NCBI GenBank assembly: GCA_017642535.1
Contig: JAGCOW010000054.1
Coordinates: forward strand, 1-59,700
Source of the DNA: Bacteroidales bacterium
GTDB lineage: Bacteria > Bacteroidota > Bacteroidia > Bacteroidales > UBA1715
Length of the DNA stretch: 59,700 nt
Direction: 5' to 3'
Part shown: piece after piece, positions 1-8,151 of the stretch
Numbering within the stretch: position 1 is the first letter of the stretch
Layout: the number at the start of each line of letters is the position of its first letter
Notes under the pieces: generated by a model
The model's database searches: none
What the model saw: only the letters and a program-made list of their open reading frames with translations
Told to the model about the DNA's origin: nothing
Position numbers and translations under genes: made by a program

Positions 1-157
1 TAGAATAACCAACCATAACAAAATTCTCATAATCTCCATTAAATTTGAATAACAAATATTCAGAACATTCACCATATGCCGATACAGGTTCCTCTTTTTC
101 GCACGAGAAAAAAAAGACTCCAAACATAATTGTTAAAAACAAAAAATACTTTTTCAT
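1..157 (-). CDS. Lipoprotein, N-terminal part (runs off left edge)
   Basis: The first 52 codons of a minus-strand gene begin with ATG at 155-157 and stay open to the window edge. The protein starts MKKYFLFLTIMFG and has a lipobox-like FFFSC, so Cys19 would be the lipidated residue, followed by an acidic EKEE stretch as in outer-membrane lipoproteins of Bacteroidetes. The mature part visible here (SEYLLFKFNGDYENFVMVGYS) is too short to assign to a family. Upstream is a gene-free stretch of about 500 bases. The plus-strand reading frame covering the same bases has no such features and is a shadow. Function is unknown. Confidence 0.7.
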   Translation of the reverse strand, partial: MKKYFLFLTIMFGVFFFSCEKEEPVSAYGECSEYLLFKFNGDYENFVMVGYS

Positions 158-440
158 ACCTTTATTTTTTTATAAATGTTTTACAATAAATACTCGACTT
201 GTTCTTTACATTAATAACATACTGCCCAATCGGAAAACCTGAAACATCAACTTTTATAGTTGGTTTAACGGTGGTTTTCTCATACATTTGTAATCCAACT
301 GAATTGTAAATTTGTACAAAAGATAATAATAAAATGTTAAATTCGTTTTGCAAGATAAAAACTTTTTCAAAAAAGCAAAACGAAAATGCATTTCTTTAGA
401 TTTCTCGCTATCGCTCGAAAACGGGGTAGGGAAATAAAAC

Positions 441-468
441 GTAGAGACGATGTGCACATCGTCTCTAC
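441..468. repeat. Perfect 28-bp palindrome (REP-like)
   Basis: GTAGAGACGATGTG is followed directly by its exact reverse complement. It shares the GTAGAGACG/CGTCTCTAC arms with the repeat at 46545-46573. It is intergenic and probably a member of a dispersed REP-like family. Confidence 0.8.
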
Positions 469-492
469 TATAACATCACAGAATTAATTTTC

Positions 493-517
493 GGACGCCA
501 CAATGTGACGTCCCTAC
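493..517. repeat. REP-like imperfect palindrome
   Basis: The segment has the form GGACGCCACA-ATGTGACGTCC followed by CTAC. The core CACAATGTG is the reverse complement of the CACATTGTG core in the repeats at 38015, 39027 and 46545, so these belong to one family. Confidence 0.7.
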
Positions 518-649
518 TGAACCACACGAAAAAATATTGTTTTACAAATTCCGAATGGAGCAATGCGAAATGAGGAATCTTTTATGAAATAACCGTGCGT
601 TTTAATTCTTAATTTTTAACTCGTAATTCTTAAATCTTCATTTTTATCG

Positions 650-657
650 TATTTTTG
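650..657 (+). promoter_or_regulatory. Bacteroidetes -7 element for sufC
   Basis: TATTTTTG matches the TAnnTTTG consensus and lies 19 bases before the sufC ATG. No clear -33 TTTG was seen. Confidence 0.6.
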
Positions 658-676
658 CCACGTAAGAAATACGATT

Positions 677-1438
677 ATGCTGACAATAAAAAATTTACAT
701 GCGTCTGTTGATGGCAAGGAGATTCTCAAAGGTATCAATCTAACCGTGAATCCAGGGGAAATCCACGCTATAATGGGGCCGAACGGTTCGGGAAAAAGTA
801 CGCTTTCGAGTGTGCTTGCGGGACGCGACATATATGAAGTTACCGAAGGTGAAGTTACGTTTAACGGAAAAGATTTGCTGAAACTTTCTGCCGACCAGCG
901 TGCGTGTGAGGGATTGTTTCTCGCATTCCAATATCCAGTGGAGATTCCGGGCATTTCGATGACGAATTTTATGAAAGCTGCGATAGATGCAAAATGTGCA
1001 TATTTAGGTGTTGAACCGCCGTCGCCAACGGAATTTCTTAAAATGATGAAGAAAAATAGCGAACTCGTGGGTTTGCCTAACAAACTTTCGGGTCGTTCGG
1101 TAAATGAAGGTTTTTCGGGAGGTGAGAAAAAGAAAAACGACATATTCCAGATGGCAATGTTGGAACCGAAACTTGCAATTCTCGACGAAACCGACAGCGG
1201 ACTTGACATAGATGCCTTGCGAATCGTGTCGGAAGGCGTGAACAAACTGAAAACGCCCGACAATGCATACATTGTCATTACTCACTATCAGCGATTGTTG
1301 GATTACATTGTTCCCGACGTGGTGCATATTCTGTACGACGGCCGGATTATCAAGACGGGCGACAAATCGCTTGCGTTGGAGTTGGAGGAAAAGGGCTACG
1401 AATGGATTACCAAAAACAGTGCTGAATGGGAAAAGTAA
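677..1438 (+). CDS. sufC: Fe-S cluster assembly ATPase SufC
   Basis: This is the cytosolic ABC-type ATPase of the SUF system, which drives Fe-S cluster assembly on the SufB-SufD scaffold. At 253 residues it has the normal length. The Walker A motif GPNGSGKST lies at residues 34-42, the signature FSGGEKKKND around 147-156, and the Walker B/D-loop is seen as LAILDETDSGLDID. The FSGGEKKKNDI variant is typical of SufC and separates it from transport ATPases. The ATG is preceded by a TAnnTTTG box. The stop overlaps the sufD start by 13 bases, implying translational coupling. A sufBCD order would be usual in this phylum, but sufB is not in the window. Confidence 0.97.
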   Translation: MLTIKNLHASVDGKEILKGINLTVNPGEIHAIMGPNGSGKSTLSSVLAGRDIYEVTEGEVTFNGKDLLKLSADQRACEGLFLAFQYPVEIPGISMTNFMKAAIDAKCAYLGVEPPSPTEFLKMMKKNSELVGLPNKLSGRSVNEGFSGGEKKKNDIFQMAMLEPKLAILDETDSGLDIDALRIVSEGVNKLKTPDNAYIVITHYQRLLDYIVPDVVHILYDGRIIKTGDKSLALELEEKGYEWITKNSAEWEK

Positions 1439-2313
1439 CAGAGTCACACGTTCTGAGTCAGTCGTTTCCTGATATTTCGTTCGACGAGGTGTATGTGCTC
1501 TCAAACGGCACGGTGAATGGCGAACGCGCAGACTCGTTCCCGTTGCAAGGCGAGAAACTGACGATTGGCGTTTGCTTTTGCGACACGCAATCATTCAGTT
1601 ACACGCTGACGATAGCCGAAGATTCCCATATCAATTTGTATGTGTGTGGAGAAGAAGATTCGTGTGGAGAGTTACAGATTTTGTGTGGCGAACGTTCAGA
1701 ATGTAATCAAATCGTAATACAACAAAATACAACGCAACAAACATATACTATCAATCAACAAAAAGATTCATTTTTCAAAGCCGGATTTTTTCAGTTGAAT
1801 GGCAAGAAAAATGTTGTCAATTTAGTTGTGAATAAAGAATCCGAACAGGCAAACACCGATTTGTACGGCGTGTTTATGCCTATGCAAGATGAGATACACG
1901 AGATTATTACTCGGGTAAACCATGATGCGCCTGAATGCGAGACGAACGAATTATTCCGTGGCATTGCCGACGACAACGGTGAAGGAACGTTTTCGGGACT
2001 GATTTATGTTGCAAAAGATTCGCAGAAAACGAGTGCCAAGCAACAAAACAGAAACATTTTGTTGTCGAAAGAGGCACGAATTCACAGCGAACCACAGTTG
2101 GAAATTTATGCCGACGATGTGGTGTGCAACCACGGAAGCAGCACGGGGCAAATCGACGCCGAAGCGTTGTGGTATATGCAGGCTCGGGGAATTGACAAAG
2201 TTACCGCGACTAAATTATTAGTCGGTGGTTTTGCGAACGATGTGCTGGAGAAAATCTCCGACGAAAAAATACGGATGTTCATCAGCAAACACATAAGCGA
2301 AAAATTAGCGTGA
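1426..2313 (+). CDS. sufD: Fe-S cluster assembly scaffold protein SufD, short form
   Basis: SufD is the SufB partner in the SufBC2D scaffold. The C-terminal part is clear: DDVVCNHGSSTG followed by IDAEALWYMQARGI matches the conserved SufB/SufD core around the interface histidine, and a helical tail follows. The protein has 295 residues, whereas SufD proteins are usually about 400-450. The N-terminal helical domain is essentially absent, and the first about 40 residues pass straight into the beta-helix. The ATG lies inside the 3' end of sufC, so there is no room for a longer start in this frame without extending across sufC. I read it as a genuine short SufD rather than a sequencing artefact, but a deletion in this lineage cannot be excluded. 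Confidence 0.88.
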   Translation: MGKVTESHVLSQSFPDISFDEVYVLSNGTVNGERADSFPLQGEKLTIGVCFCDTQSFSYTLTIAEDSHINLYVCGEEDSCGELQILCGERSECNQIVIQQNTTQQTYTINQQKDSFFKAGFFQLNGKKNVVNLVVNKESEQANTDLYGVFMPMQDEIHEIITRVNHDAPECETNELFRGIADDNGEGTFSGLIYVAKDSQKTSAKQQNRNILLSKEARIHSEPQLEIYADDVVCNHGSSTGQIDAEALWYMQARGIDKVTATKLLVGGFANDVLEKISDEKIRMFISKHISEKLA

Positions 2314-2323
2314 GAGTTAATCG

Positions 2324-2331
2324 TATTTTTG
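2324..2331 (+). promoter_or_regulatory. -7 element for the DUF2079 gene
   Basis: TATTTTTG matches TAnnTTTG. It overlaps the TTG at 2329, which is therefore unlikely to be the start codon. The ATG at 2350 lies 18 bases downstream, the same spacing as at other genes here. Confidence 0.6.
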
Positions 2332-2349
2332 ACACGAGTTTTCAAAGCT

Positions 2350-3774
2350 ATGTTCAACGGCTACTACAATATATCGGCAAAAACAGCAAATAAGATTTTT
2401 ATTGCAATTCTGGTTTTTGCCGCTATTGTGTATGTAGATGTTTCCTTTGTAAATCATTATCTTTTTAAAACATATAGTCTTGACCTGGGAGCATATACAA
2501 AATGTTTGTACGATTTTATGCATGGTGTTGTCAACGACAGTTTGGTATATCGGAGTGAGCCTGTGAATTGCTTTGCCAGTCATTTTGACTTGTATTTGGT
2601 TTTGTTTGCACCGTTTGTGTATGTGTTCGGCACCTATACTCTGTTGGTGATTCAAATTGTTTCAGTACTCGTTGGTGCATGGGGAATTTTTAAGTTGATA
2701 GGGTTATATACAGAAAACCGAATCGTTCCGTTGTTTGCGGTGGCAACATTCCTTTCGTTCTTCGGCGTGTATCATGCGTTCACGTTCGATTACCATTCCA
2801 ATGTGGTTGCAACGATGTTGGTTCCGTGGTTCTTTTATTTTTTCAAGAAGCAGCGCTATATCTGCTCCTCTTTGTTTTTGTTGCTTATAATTATCGCAAA
2901 GGAAAATCTTTCCCTTTTTATGGCATTTGTCTGTTTGGGATTGATATGGGATTATCGGAAAGATAAAAGAGCCATTTATCTATTGTTGATTTATATTGTT
3001 TTATCATTACTTTATTTTTTCTTGATAAACTCGGTTGTTATGCCATATTTAAATGATGAAGGACAGTCTCGAGGTTTTGTGCGATATAGGCAGTGGGGTG
3101 ATAGTTATTTCGAGGTTCTACTCTATTTTATTACTAATCCAACAGAAATCTTTGCGGTTTTGTTTGGGCATCCTAAAAAAATAGATTTTTTTGTTTGTCT
3201 TTTCTTTTCGGGAGGGATAGCATTATTGTTAAAACCGAATTATTTGATAATGATAATTCCTCTGGTTGTTCAAAAAATGCTTGCAAAGTATTCTCTTCTT
3301 TGGTCTATTTATCTCCAATATAATGTTGAATTTGCTCCAATTGTTGTAGTCGCAGTATGTATTTGCATTTTAAAAATCAAAAAAGAAAAACTTATGGATA
3401 TTATTATTTGTGGAATATTTTTGTCAACTATAACGACATTGATTTATACAATAGAATATGGAAGTTATAGACAGAATAAACAAAGAACTCAGATATTTCG
3501 TGCCCAACATTATAAACAACCAAAATTTGATGTAACTGAGGCATATTCATATCTAAAACAAATACCAGATACAGCATCGGTTTGTGCTTCGGGGAAATTT
3601 GTCCCACATTTGTGTTTACGGAAAGAAATATATACGTTTCCTAATAAGAAAGAGTTCGACACGGAATGGATGTTGTTGTACGAAGAGAAAAAACACATAG
3701 ATTTTTTGTTGAATAATTATATGGTTGTTAGCACTAAAGACAATTTGTGGTTATTACGCAAGAAAAAAAAATAA
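2350..3774 (+). CDS. DUF2079-family polytopic membrane protein
   Basis: This predicted inner-membrane protein of 474 residues has about ten hydrophobic segments. The early motif SLDLGAYTKCLYDF and the later ASHFDLYLVLFAPFVYVF resemble DUF2079, a family with a GT-C-like layout (compare the F-DLG-Y motif and conserved acidic residues in the first extracytoplasmic loop). GT-C enzymes use polyprenyl-linked sugars, but activity has not been established for DUF2079, so any glycosyltransferase role is inference. An in-frame TTG at 2329 is rejected because it lies in the -7 box. The gene opens the plus-strand glycan decoration arm and is followed after a few bases by an LtaS-like gene, suggesting one transcript. 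Confidence 0.75.
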   Translation: MFNGYYNISAKTANKIFIAILVFAAIVYVDVSFVNHYLFKTYSLDLGAYTKCLYDFMHGVVNDSLVYRSEPVNCFASHFDLYLVLFAPFVYVFGTYTLLVIQIVSVLVGAWGIFKLIGLYTENRIVPLFAVATFLSFFGVYHAFTFDYHSNVVATMLVPWFFYFFKKQRYICSSLFLLLIIIAKENLSLFMAFVCLGLIWDYRKDKRAIYLLLIYIVLSLLYFFLINSVVMPYLNDEGQSRGFVRYRQWGDSYFEVLLYFITNPTEIFAVLFGHPKKIDFFVCLFFSGGIALLLKPNYLIMIIPLVVQKMLAKYSLLWSIYLQYNVEFAPIVVVAVCICILKIKKEKLMDIIICGIFLSTITTLIYTIEYGSYRQNKQRTQIFRAQHYKQPKFDVTEAYSYLKQIPDTASVCASGKFVPHLCLRKEIYTFPNKKEFDTEWMLLYEEKKHIDFLLNNYMVVSTKDNLWLLRKKKK

Positions 3775-3818
3775 CATAATTTGTGGGGGAAAAAAGGATA
3801 TTGGCTATAAAAGATTTT

Positions 3819-6110
3819 ATGAAACAATACGTAGAAATGTTGTTTCGAGTAATTCTTATAACGTGTATCATACGTTTATTTGAGGTCTTGGTGTGTTGGA
3901 TACCAACAGGCGATATACTTTCCCGTTTTGTAAATAATTGTATTGGATTTTGTCAAGATACAACTATTGTTTTTTGTGTTGTGCTTGTAATGAGTCCGTT
4001 GGGATTGTTATTATTTGTAGCCAAAAGAAATCTGTTGGTATCATTTTTTCGGGCAATCGTGATTGTTATGTCAATAATTTCGATTTGTCTTGTTGAGGTG
4101 TATTCACAAGCAAGTTTTCCTTTAGATGGGGTGATGTTTCAATATTCGTTGTCGGAAATAGTTGAAATCATCCAAAATTCAATGGGAAATGTCTTTATAT
4201 CGCTTGTCGCATGTATTCTAACTTTTGCAATTTGTTTATTGATACTATTTGTAAGAAATCCCATGCCAGACAAATGGCAGCTCGTATTTTTGTTGGTCGT
4301 TGTTTCAGTAAGTTGTTGTGTTACGGTTATTTACAATGACAGTCCATTAAAAAACAACTACAATGAACGGACAAATAAGGTGGTTTATTTTCTTAGAAAT
4401 CTAAGGAAAACAAGAGCAAATGGTTTGGAGATTCCAAGCAAAATACATGTGAAAAAATTTCAATCCAATTTTCCCAATCAAAAATTTATTAGTGTACAAA
4501 GTCCGTTTCTCCATACTGCACAATATTCGAATTCATTGGCACCATTTTTTGAATTACGAAATGATATGCCCAATATCGTATTTATATGTGTAGAAGGATT
4601 ATGCCGAGAGAATTGTGGGCCGGGAAGTAAATACCAGTCTGCGACTCCGTGGTTGGATTCGTTGATAGAGGAGTCATTGTTTTGGCCGAATTGTTTCTCC
4701 ACTTCTCAAAAAACCTGTGGAGCCCTTCCTGCCATATTAGGAGCGTTGCCTATAGGTGTATCTGGTTTCATGTCATATCGAGGGAATGCTCCGAACTATT
4801 ATTCTACACCAAAAATTTTAGAGAAAAATGGATATACATTTTCTTTTTTGTATGGTGGGAATCCAAGTTTTGACGATATGGATGGTTTTATTGAGCAAAA
4901 TCATGGGAAACAGAATTTTTATGGAGCATTTAGTGATAAAGTTCCGATGACAACGTGGGGAATCTGCGATAAGTTTTTGTTTTCCGAATCGTTTTCATTT
5001 GTGCCTCAGAATGCGGAAAAACGAATAGATTTTTATTTGACATTGACAAGTCACCATCCTTGGGATTATCCTCAAAAGCAGCACTATATAGAAACGTATA
5101 AGGCATTGGCGAAACAGAATAAAAAAGAGATGAATCCAAATGTTGAGGCTGCTGCTTCGTATGTGTATGTAGATGAAGCTTTACAAGAATTCTTTTCAGA
5201 ATATAAAAAGCAGAAAGAGTTCGAAAACACTATATTCGTAATCACAGGCGATCATAATTTTAATTCAGATGCGCCATTAATATCTCGATACTCTGTTCCA
5301 TTGATTATATGGTCACCGTTGTTGAAGAATCCGCAAAAAATGAACGCATTGGTGTCGCATAGAGATATTACACCTGCAATCATAGGTCTTTTACAACATC
5401 GTTATAGTATAGAATCTCCCAATGAAGTGGCGTGGATAAACAGCGGATTGGATACTTCGAAGAATTATCGCGGTCAAACATTCTCTCCATTGATTGATCC
5501 AGCAAGAAATATCATCGGGATCTTGTATCATGATTACTTTATTCAAAAAAATGAAGTGTATCAAATAGATAGTACGTTGAATTTGAGGAAAGAGAATAAT
5601 GTGTCTGTGAATAAAAAACTACAGGAATTATACTCTTTGTATAAAGAATTGGATGTGTATGTGTGTTCTCAAAATGCCTTGATTGAAAATGGCTTGTCGG
5701 ATATAGAGCAAACTGTAATTATTGATACGACATTCTTTGTTGATAGTCTTAATCCATCAAAAGAGTTTGTTGCGGTTTTTCGGACGCCATTAGCTTTACA
5801 AAAGAAAAATGTATATATAGACTTTAGTGCTGAAATTTGTAATCGAACGGCAAACGAGGCGGAACGAAACTTATATTTTGTGTATGGTGTTCGCGATAAA
5901 GAAGCCGGAACGTTAGTATATAAATCGAATAAGATACGTTTTAACCAAGATGATCCTCAAAGCGAGATAGTGTTCCAATATAAAGGCAGGGATTTGGACT
6001 TGGCCCCATTTGCGAATCAGGGAAATGAATTGTTTATGTATATATGGAATCGATGTGGATTGAACTTTAATTATAAAGATGTCCAACTCAAATTGTATGA
6101 TTGTGAATAA
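3819..6110 (+). CDS. LtaS/OpgB-like sulfatase-fold transferase with extra C-terminal domain
   Basis: This is an inner-membrane enzyme of the alkaline-phosphatase superfamily. The N-terminus carries about five membrane segments, followed by a sulfatase domain facing the periplasm. Visible active-site elements are the metal-ligand motif NIVFICVEG, the putative threonine nucleophile in STSQKTCGALPAIL, a conserved TSHHPW, and TGDHN. Relatives transfer phosphoglycerol (LtaS, OpgB) or phosphoethanolamine. A Gram-negative Bacteroidetes cell has no lipoteichoic acid, so the acceptor here is unknown. After the sulfatase domain there are about 180 extra residues, beta-rich, ending GNELFMYIWN and KDVQLKLYD, which resemble the C-terminus of the acyltransferase at 14863-16428. 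A GTG at 3783 would add 12 residues and remains possible. The gene overlaps the following paralogue. Confidence 0.85.
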   Translation: MKQYVEMLFRVILITCIIRLFEVLVCWIPTGDILSRFVNNCIGFCQDTTIVFCVVLVMSPLGLLLFVAKRNLLVSFFRAIVIVMSIISICLVEVYSQASFPLDGVMFQYSLSEIVEIIQNSMGNVFISLVACILTFAICLLILFVRNPMPDKWQLVFLLVVVSVSCCVTVIYNDSPLKNNYNERTNKVVYFLRNLRKTRANGLEIPSKIHVKKFQSNFPNQKFISVQSPFLHTAQYSNSLAPFFELRNDMPNIVFICVEGLCRENCGPGSKYQSATPWLDSLIEESLFWPNCFSTSQKTCGALPAILGALPIGVSGFMSYRGNAPNYYSTPKILEKNGYTFSFLYGGNPSFDDMDGFIEQNHGKQNFYGAFSDKVPMTTWGICDKFLFSESFSFVPQNAEKRIDFYLTLTSHHPWDYPQKQHYIETYKALAKQNKKEMNPNVEAAASYVYVDEALQEFFSEYKKQKEFENTIFVITGDHNFNSDAPLISRYSVPLIIWSPLLKNPQKMNALVSHRDITPAIIGLLQHRYSIESPNEVAWINSGLDTSKNYRGQTFSPLIDPARNIIGILYHDYFIQKNEVYQIDSTLNLRKENNVSVNKKLQELYSLYKELDVYVCSQNALIENGLSDIEQTVIIDTTFFVDSLNPSKEFVAVFRTPLALQKKNVYIDFSAEICNRTANEAERNLYFVYGVRDKEAGTLVYKSNKIRFNQDDPQSEIVFQYKGRDLDLAPFANQGNELFMYIWNRCGLNFNYKDVQLKLYDCE

Positions 6111-8097
6111 ATTAAAAGCAGATATTGTTCAATTATTGACTCAATGGGGAAAATCTTTATTTCAGGCGATACTGCTGCTTTTCTTGTTGCGTTTGGTTTT
6201 CTTTTGTGAACTTTTTATTAGACTGCACATTGAATTTGAAAAAATACTAATGGTAATTAGTGGTTTTTTCTATTATGATCTGTTGTTGCTTGCATCTGTA
6301 TTTGTAATCATAGCCATTCCATATTGTATTATACAACACATTCTTCCGAAGTTCAACGAACTTTTAGTGCAAGGATTGTTTGTGTTGTATTCCTTGCTGA
6401 CTGCATTGCTGGCGGAATATTATTGTGAGGTATTTCGGCCGTTGGATCAGGTCGTATTCGCCTATACGCCGCAGGAGTTGCTCGATACTGTAGCTGCATC
6501 TACCAATGTATCAGCCGTATCAATCCTTTTTCTGACATTGTATGTGGTTGTGTGGTATGTGACATTCAGATTTCGTAATGCATTGAAGCCGTCATTACAA
6601 ATAGCAGGGATATTCTTTTTATTGTCATGCATTGCGTTTTCTCTGTTCCGATATAAATCTATAATAAGAAGTGAAAAAGGATACGTGTTACATTCCGACT
6701 TTTTCCTTGCGGTAAATCAAGTTTCATACTCGTATATTAAAATATCGGATTATGTAAGAAATGACGGAGAAAAAGTGTCTTTGGCAAGTATTCGTGATGC
6801 CACAATGTGGTGGTGGAGCCAGAATAATTCGAAGGCGTATTGTGATGTGCAATATCCGTTTCTTCGAAAAAATACTGACGAAGATGTGTTAGGTTCTTTT
6901 CTTAATAAAACGAGTAATGAAGAGCCGCCAAATATTGTGATAATAATCATGGAAGGATTTGGACGAAAATTGACGGTGGATTCTCCACAGTATTCGTTCA
7001 CACCGTTTCTTGACAGCTTGGCACACGAAGGATTATTTTGGCCGAATTGCCTATCTACCACGGAACGCACGTTCGGCGTGTTACCAGCAATGTTGGCGTC
7101 GGTTCCGCAAGGCGCCCATGGATTTGCCAACCGACGATTTCCCATGGCGGAGCATAATTCTTTGTTGAAGGATTTGAAAAATAATGGCTATCTTGCATCT
7201 TTCTTTTATGGAGGAAGTGCTTCTTTTTCTGGTCAAAAGAATTTCTTACGGGAAAATGATATTTCGTACATAATGGAAGTCGATATAGATGAGTCAAATA
7301 AGAACTTTGATTTACTCAGTAAAGAACATCGTTGGGGACTTGACGACATGGATATGGTTGATTCGGCAATCGTCCACAAAAAAAGTGACAAGGGGATCAA
7401 GCCTTTTCTGGATATTTATTTGACATTGACTACTCACGAACCATTTGTTTTCGAAGAAATTGCCGAGTATGAGAAACAAGTGATGGAAAAATGTGGCACT
7501 GATACGAGTAGAGAAGCGGACATAATTAGAACACATAAAAATATTTATGCATCGTTTTTGTATAGCGACAATGCATTAAGGAGGTTATTCTGTTATTATA
7601 AATCACGTGAGGATTTTCAGAATACTATTTTTGTAATAACAGGTGACCACCGTATGGCACAGGTGAATGATGGGAAAAATAGTTTGCGCAAATACAATGT
7701 TCCGTTGATTATATATTCTCCTTTATTGAAAACGGCAAAACAAATGGAAGCTGTTGTGTCACATTATGATATAACTCCATCGTTGTCTGTTTATTTAGCA
7801 AAAAACTATCATTGTAATTTCCCTGAGAACACACATTATATGGGAGAGCCGTTGGACACAACATCGAGATTTGTTTCCAGAAAGAAACAGGATTTTATGT
7901 TAAATAGTCGTTCAGTGGAGGAATGGATCCACGATTCTTTATATTTATATAATGAGGAATTATATTTGGTACGCTCAAATCTTGATGTGCAGAGATACGA
8001 AAATGAACGGGAAAAGGAAAGAATGAAAGATGAACGAGCAATGTTCCAGTCATTGAGTGTATATACTGTGGATAATAATTATTTGAAAAAACCGTAA
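6097..8097 (+). CDS. LtaS/OpgB-like sulfatase-fold transferase, second copy
   Basis: This is a paralogue of the preceding gene with the same plan of about five N-terminal membrane helices followed by a periplasmic sulfatase domain. The active-site series is intact: NIVIIIMEG, a threonine in STTERTFGVLPAML, LTTHEPF, and TGDHRM. It lacks the C-terminal beta-rich domain of its neighbour and ends in a charged helix. The reading frame overlaps the upstream stop. ATG codons at 6079 and 6097 are both possible, and I chose 6097, which leaves a 14-base overlap typical of translational coupling. The likely role is transfer of a phospho-substituent to a cell-envelope glycan. The substrate is unknown. 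Confidence 0.83.
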   Translation: MIVNKLKADIVQLLTQWGKSLFQAILLLFLLRLVFFCELFIRLHIEFEKILMVISGFFYYDLLLLASVFVIIAIPYCIIQHILPKFNELLVQGLFVLYSLLTALLAEYYCEVFRPLDQVVFAYTPQELLDTVAASTNVSAVSILFLTLYVVVWYVTFRFRNALKPSLQIAGIFFLLSCIAFSLFRYKSIIRSEKGYVLHSDFFLAVNQVSYSYIKISDYVRNDGEKVSLASIRDATMWWWSQNNSKAYCDVQYPFLRKNTDEDVLGSFLNKTSNEEPPNIVIIIMEGFGRKLTVDSPQYSFTPFLDSLAHEGLFWPNCLSTTERTFGVLPAMLASVPQGAHGFANRRFPMAEHNSLLKDLKNNGYLASFFYGGSASFSGQKNFLRENDISYIMEVDIDESNKNFDLLSKEHRWGLDDMDMVDSAIVHKKSDKGIKPFLDIYLTLTTHEPFVFEEIAEYEKQVMEKCGTDTSREADIIRTHKNIYASFLYSDNALRRLFCYYKSREDFQNTIFVITGDHRMAQVNDGKNSLRKYNVPLIIYSPLLKTAKQMEAVVSHYDITPSLSVYLAKNYHCNFPENTHYMGEPLDTTSRFVSRKKQDFMLNSRSVEEWIHDSLYLYNEELYLVRSNLDVQRYENEREKERMKDERAMFQSLSVYTVDNNYLKKP

Positions 8098-8125
8098 GTA
8101 CAGAAAGAAAAACTATTATAATTCC

Positions 8126-8133
8126 TATTTTTG
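8126..8133 (+). promoter_or_regulatory. -7 element for the GH16-like lipoprotein
   Basis: TATTTTTG matches TAnnTTTG and overlaps the TTG at 8131. The ATG at 8152 follows after 18 bases. Confidence 0.6.
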
Positions 8134-8151
8134 CCGAATAACAGTTTAGAT

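Larger units (their letters stand above)
158..676. other. Gene-free interval with palindromic repeats
   Basis: These 519 bases separate the edge lipoprotein from sufC. Short open frames here have no signal peptide, no recognisable motif and low-complexity composition, so I do not call genes. The interval holds two short palindromes (441-468 and 493-517) related to repeats found again near 38.0, 39.0 and 46.5 kb, and the sufC promoter at its right end. No sufB is present where one would expect it upstream of sufC. Confidence 0.7.

Noticed and set aside
45-242. Plus-strand 65-codon open frame at the left edge
   Set aside because: It is antisense to a minus-strand frame with a clear lipoprotein signal and has low-complexity composition.
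1004-1594. 196-codon minus-strand frame over sufC/sufD
   Set aside because: It is a shadow of two well-supported plus-strand genes, with no motif.
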